From assembly GCA_902783905.1 (NCBI GenBank), contig CACZSP010000217.1, forward strand, positions 1 through 5,659: a stretch of 5,659 nucleotides of DNA, read 5' to 3'. Source of the DNA: an uncultured Ruminococcus sp. (GTDB lineage: Bacteria; Bacillota; Clostridia; Oscillospirales; CAG-272). The notes below the pieces were generated by a model. The model was not told where the DNA came from. It ran no database searches and was given only the letters and a program-made list of their open reading frames with translations. Made by a program: the position numbers and the translations under genes. Position 1 is the first letter of the stretch; each line of letters begins with the position of its first letter. This document shows positions 5,550 through 5,659 of this stretch, in pieces.

Positions 5550-5659
5550 CAAAAATACGCCGGATCGTGCTGCTTATGCTTTGTCTGCTTACCGTCTTAT
5601 CCGGCTTTCTTTCCTGCGAAAGAGGAGGATCGCCGGGCGGCGGTACGGAAAATGCCGAC
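5546..5659 (+). CDS. Probable lipoprotein, 5' end only
   Basis: The ATG overlaps the previous stop (ATGA), and the frame stays open for 38 codons to the window edge. The start reads K3-I-R-R, then a hydrophobic stretch (about 7-22), then G20-F-L-S-C24, which fits the lipobox rule with C24 as the lipidated cysteine. Next comes a short glycine/serine-rich linker. This is what a surface lipoprotein looks like in Gram-positives. No good ribosome site is present, so translation is probably coupled to the upstream gene. The mature domain lies outside the window, so no function can be assigned. Confidence 0.75.
   Translation, partial: MTKIRRIVLLMLCLLTVLSGFLSCERGGSPGGGTENAD

Noticed and set aside
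4743..5552. Minus-strand open frame of 269 codons opposite the secreted-protein gene
   Set aside because: It has no ribosome site or promoter, and its Arg/Val-rich composition is typical of a GC-rich shadow. The plus frame has a signal peptide and coupled neighbour.

Overview
The window looks like chromosomal DNA from a low-to-mid GC Gram-positive, most likely a gut-type clostridial Firmicute. The evidence is near-consensus sigma-A promoters (TTGACA, 17 bp, TAAAAT), strong GGAGG ribosome binding sites, an AbrB/SpoVT-type regulator leading a small ABC exporter operon, a Gram-positive-style lipoprotein signal and a palindromic intergenic repeat at the left edge. This assignment is inferred from style; the window holds no rRNA or other marker gene.

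Left block (1-1629): about 280 bases of non-coding DNA carry a palindromic repeat (1-40), a larger imperfect stem-loop (85-130) and a good promoter (187-215). These precede a 431-residue PlsC/LPLAT-type acyltransferase with an appended zinc ribbon and an extra C-terminal region. It ends at a hairpin (1595-1629) that probably terminates transcription from both sides.

Middle block, minus strand (3791 down to 1646): a four-gene operon reads from right to left as AbrB-family regulator, ABC ATPase, ABC-2 permease and a small cupin protein. The first two junctions overlap (20 and 8 nt) and the last has a 2-nt gap, so the genes are almost certainly co-transcribed and translationally coupled. The promoter is close to consensus, and tandem TTTTCTTAC repeats lie right at the expected transcription start; they could be an operator for the AbrB-like protein.

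Right block, plus strand (3851-5659): divergent from the operon is a monocistronic GlsB/YeaQ/YmgE-type small membrane protein with its own near-consensus promoter. About 200 bases follow that hold two consecutive hairpins, a 19-bp perfect stem without a U-tract and then a conventional terminator with a U-tract, and then an extended -10 promoter. That promoter drives a secreted protein of unknown family, whose stop codon overlaps (ATGA) the start of a probable lipoprotein cut off by the window edge.

Nothing here is clearly a new defence or mobile system. The least explained parts are the secreted protein/lipoprotein pair, the cupin tied to the ABC exporter, and the paired hairpins at 4174-4298.
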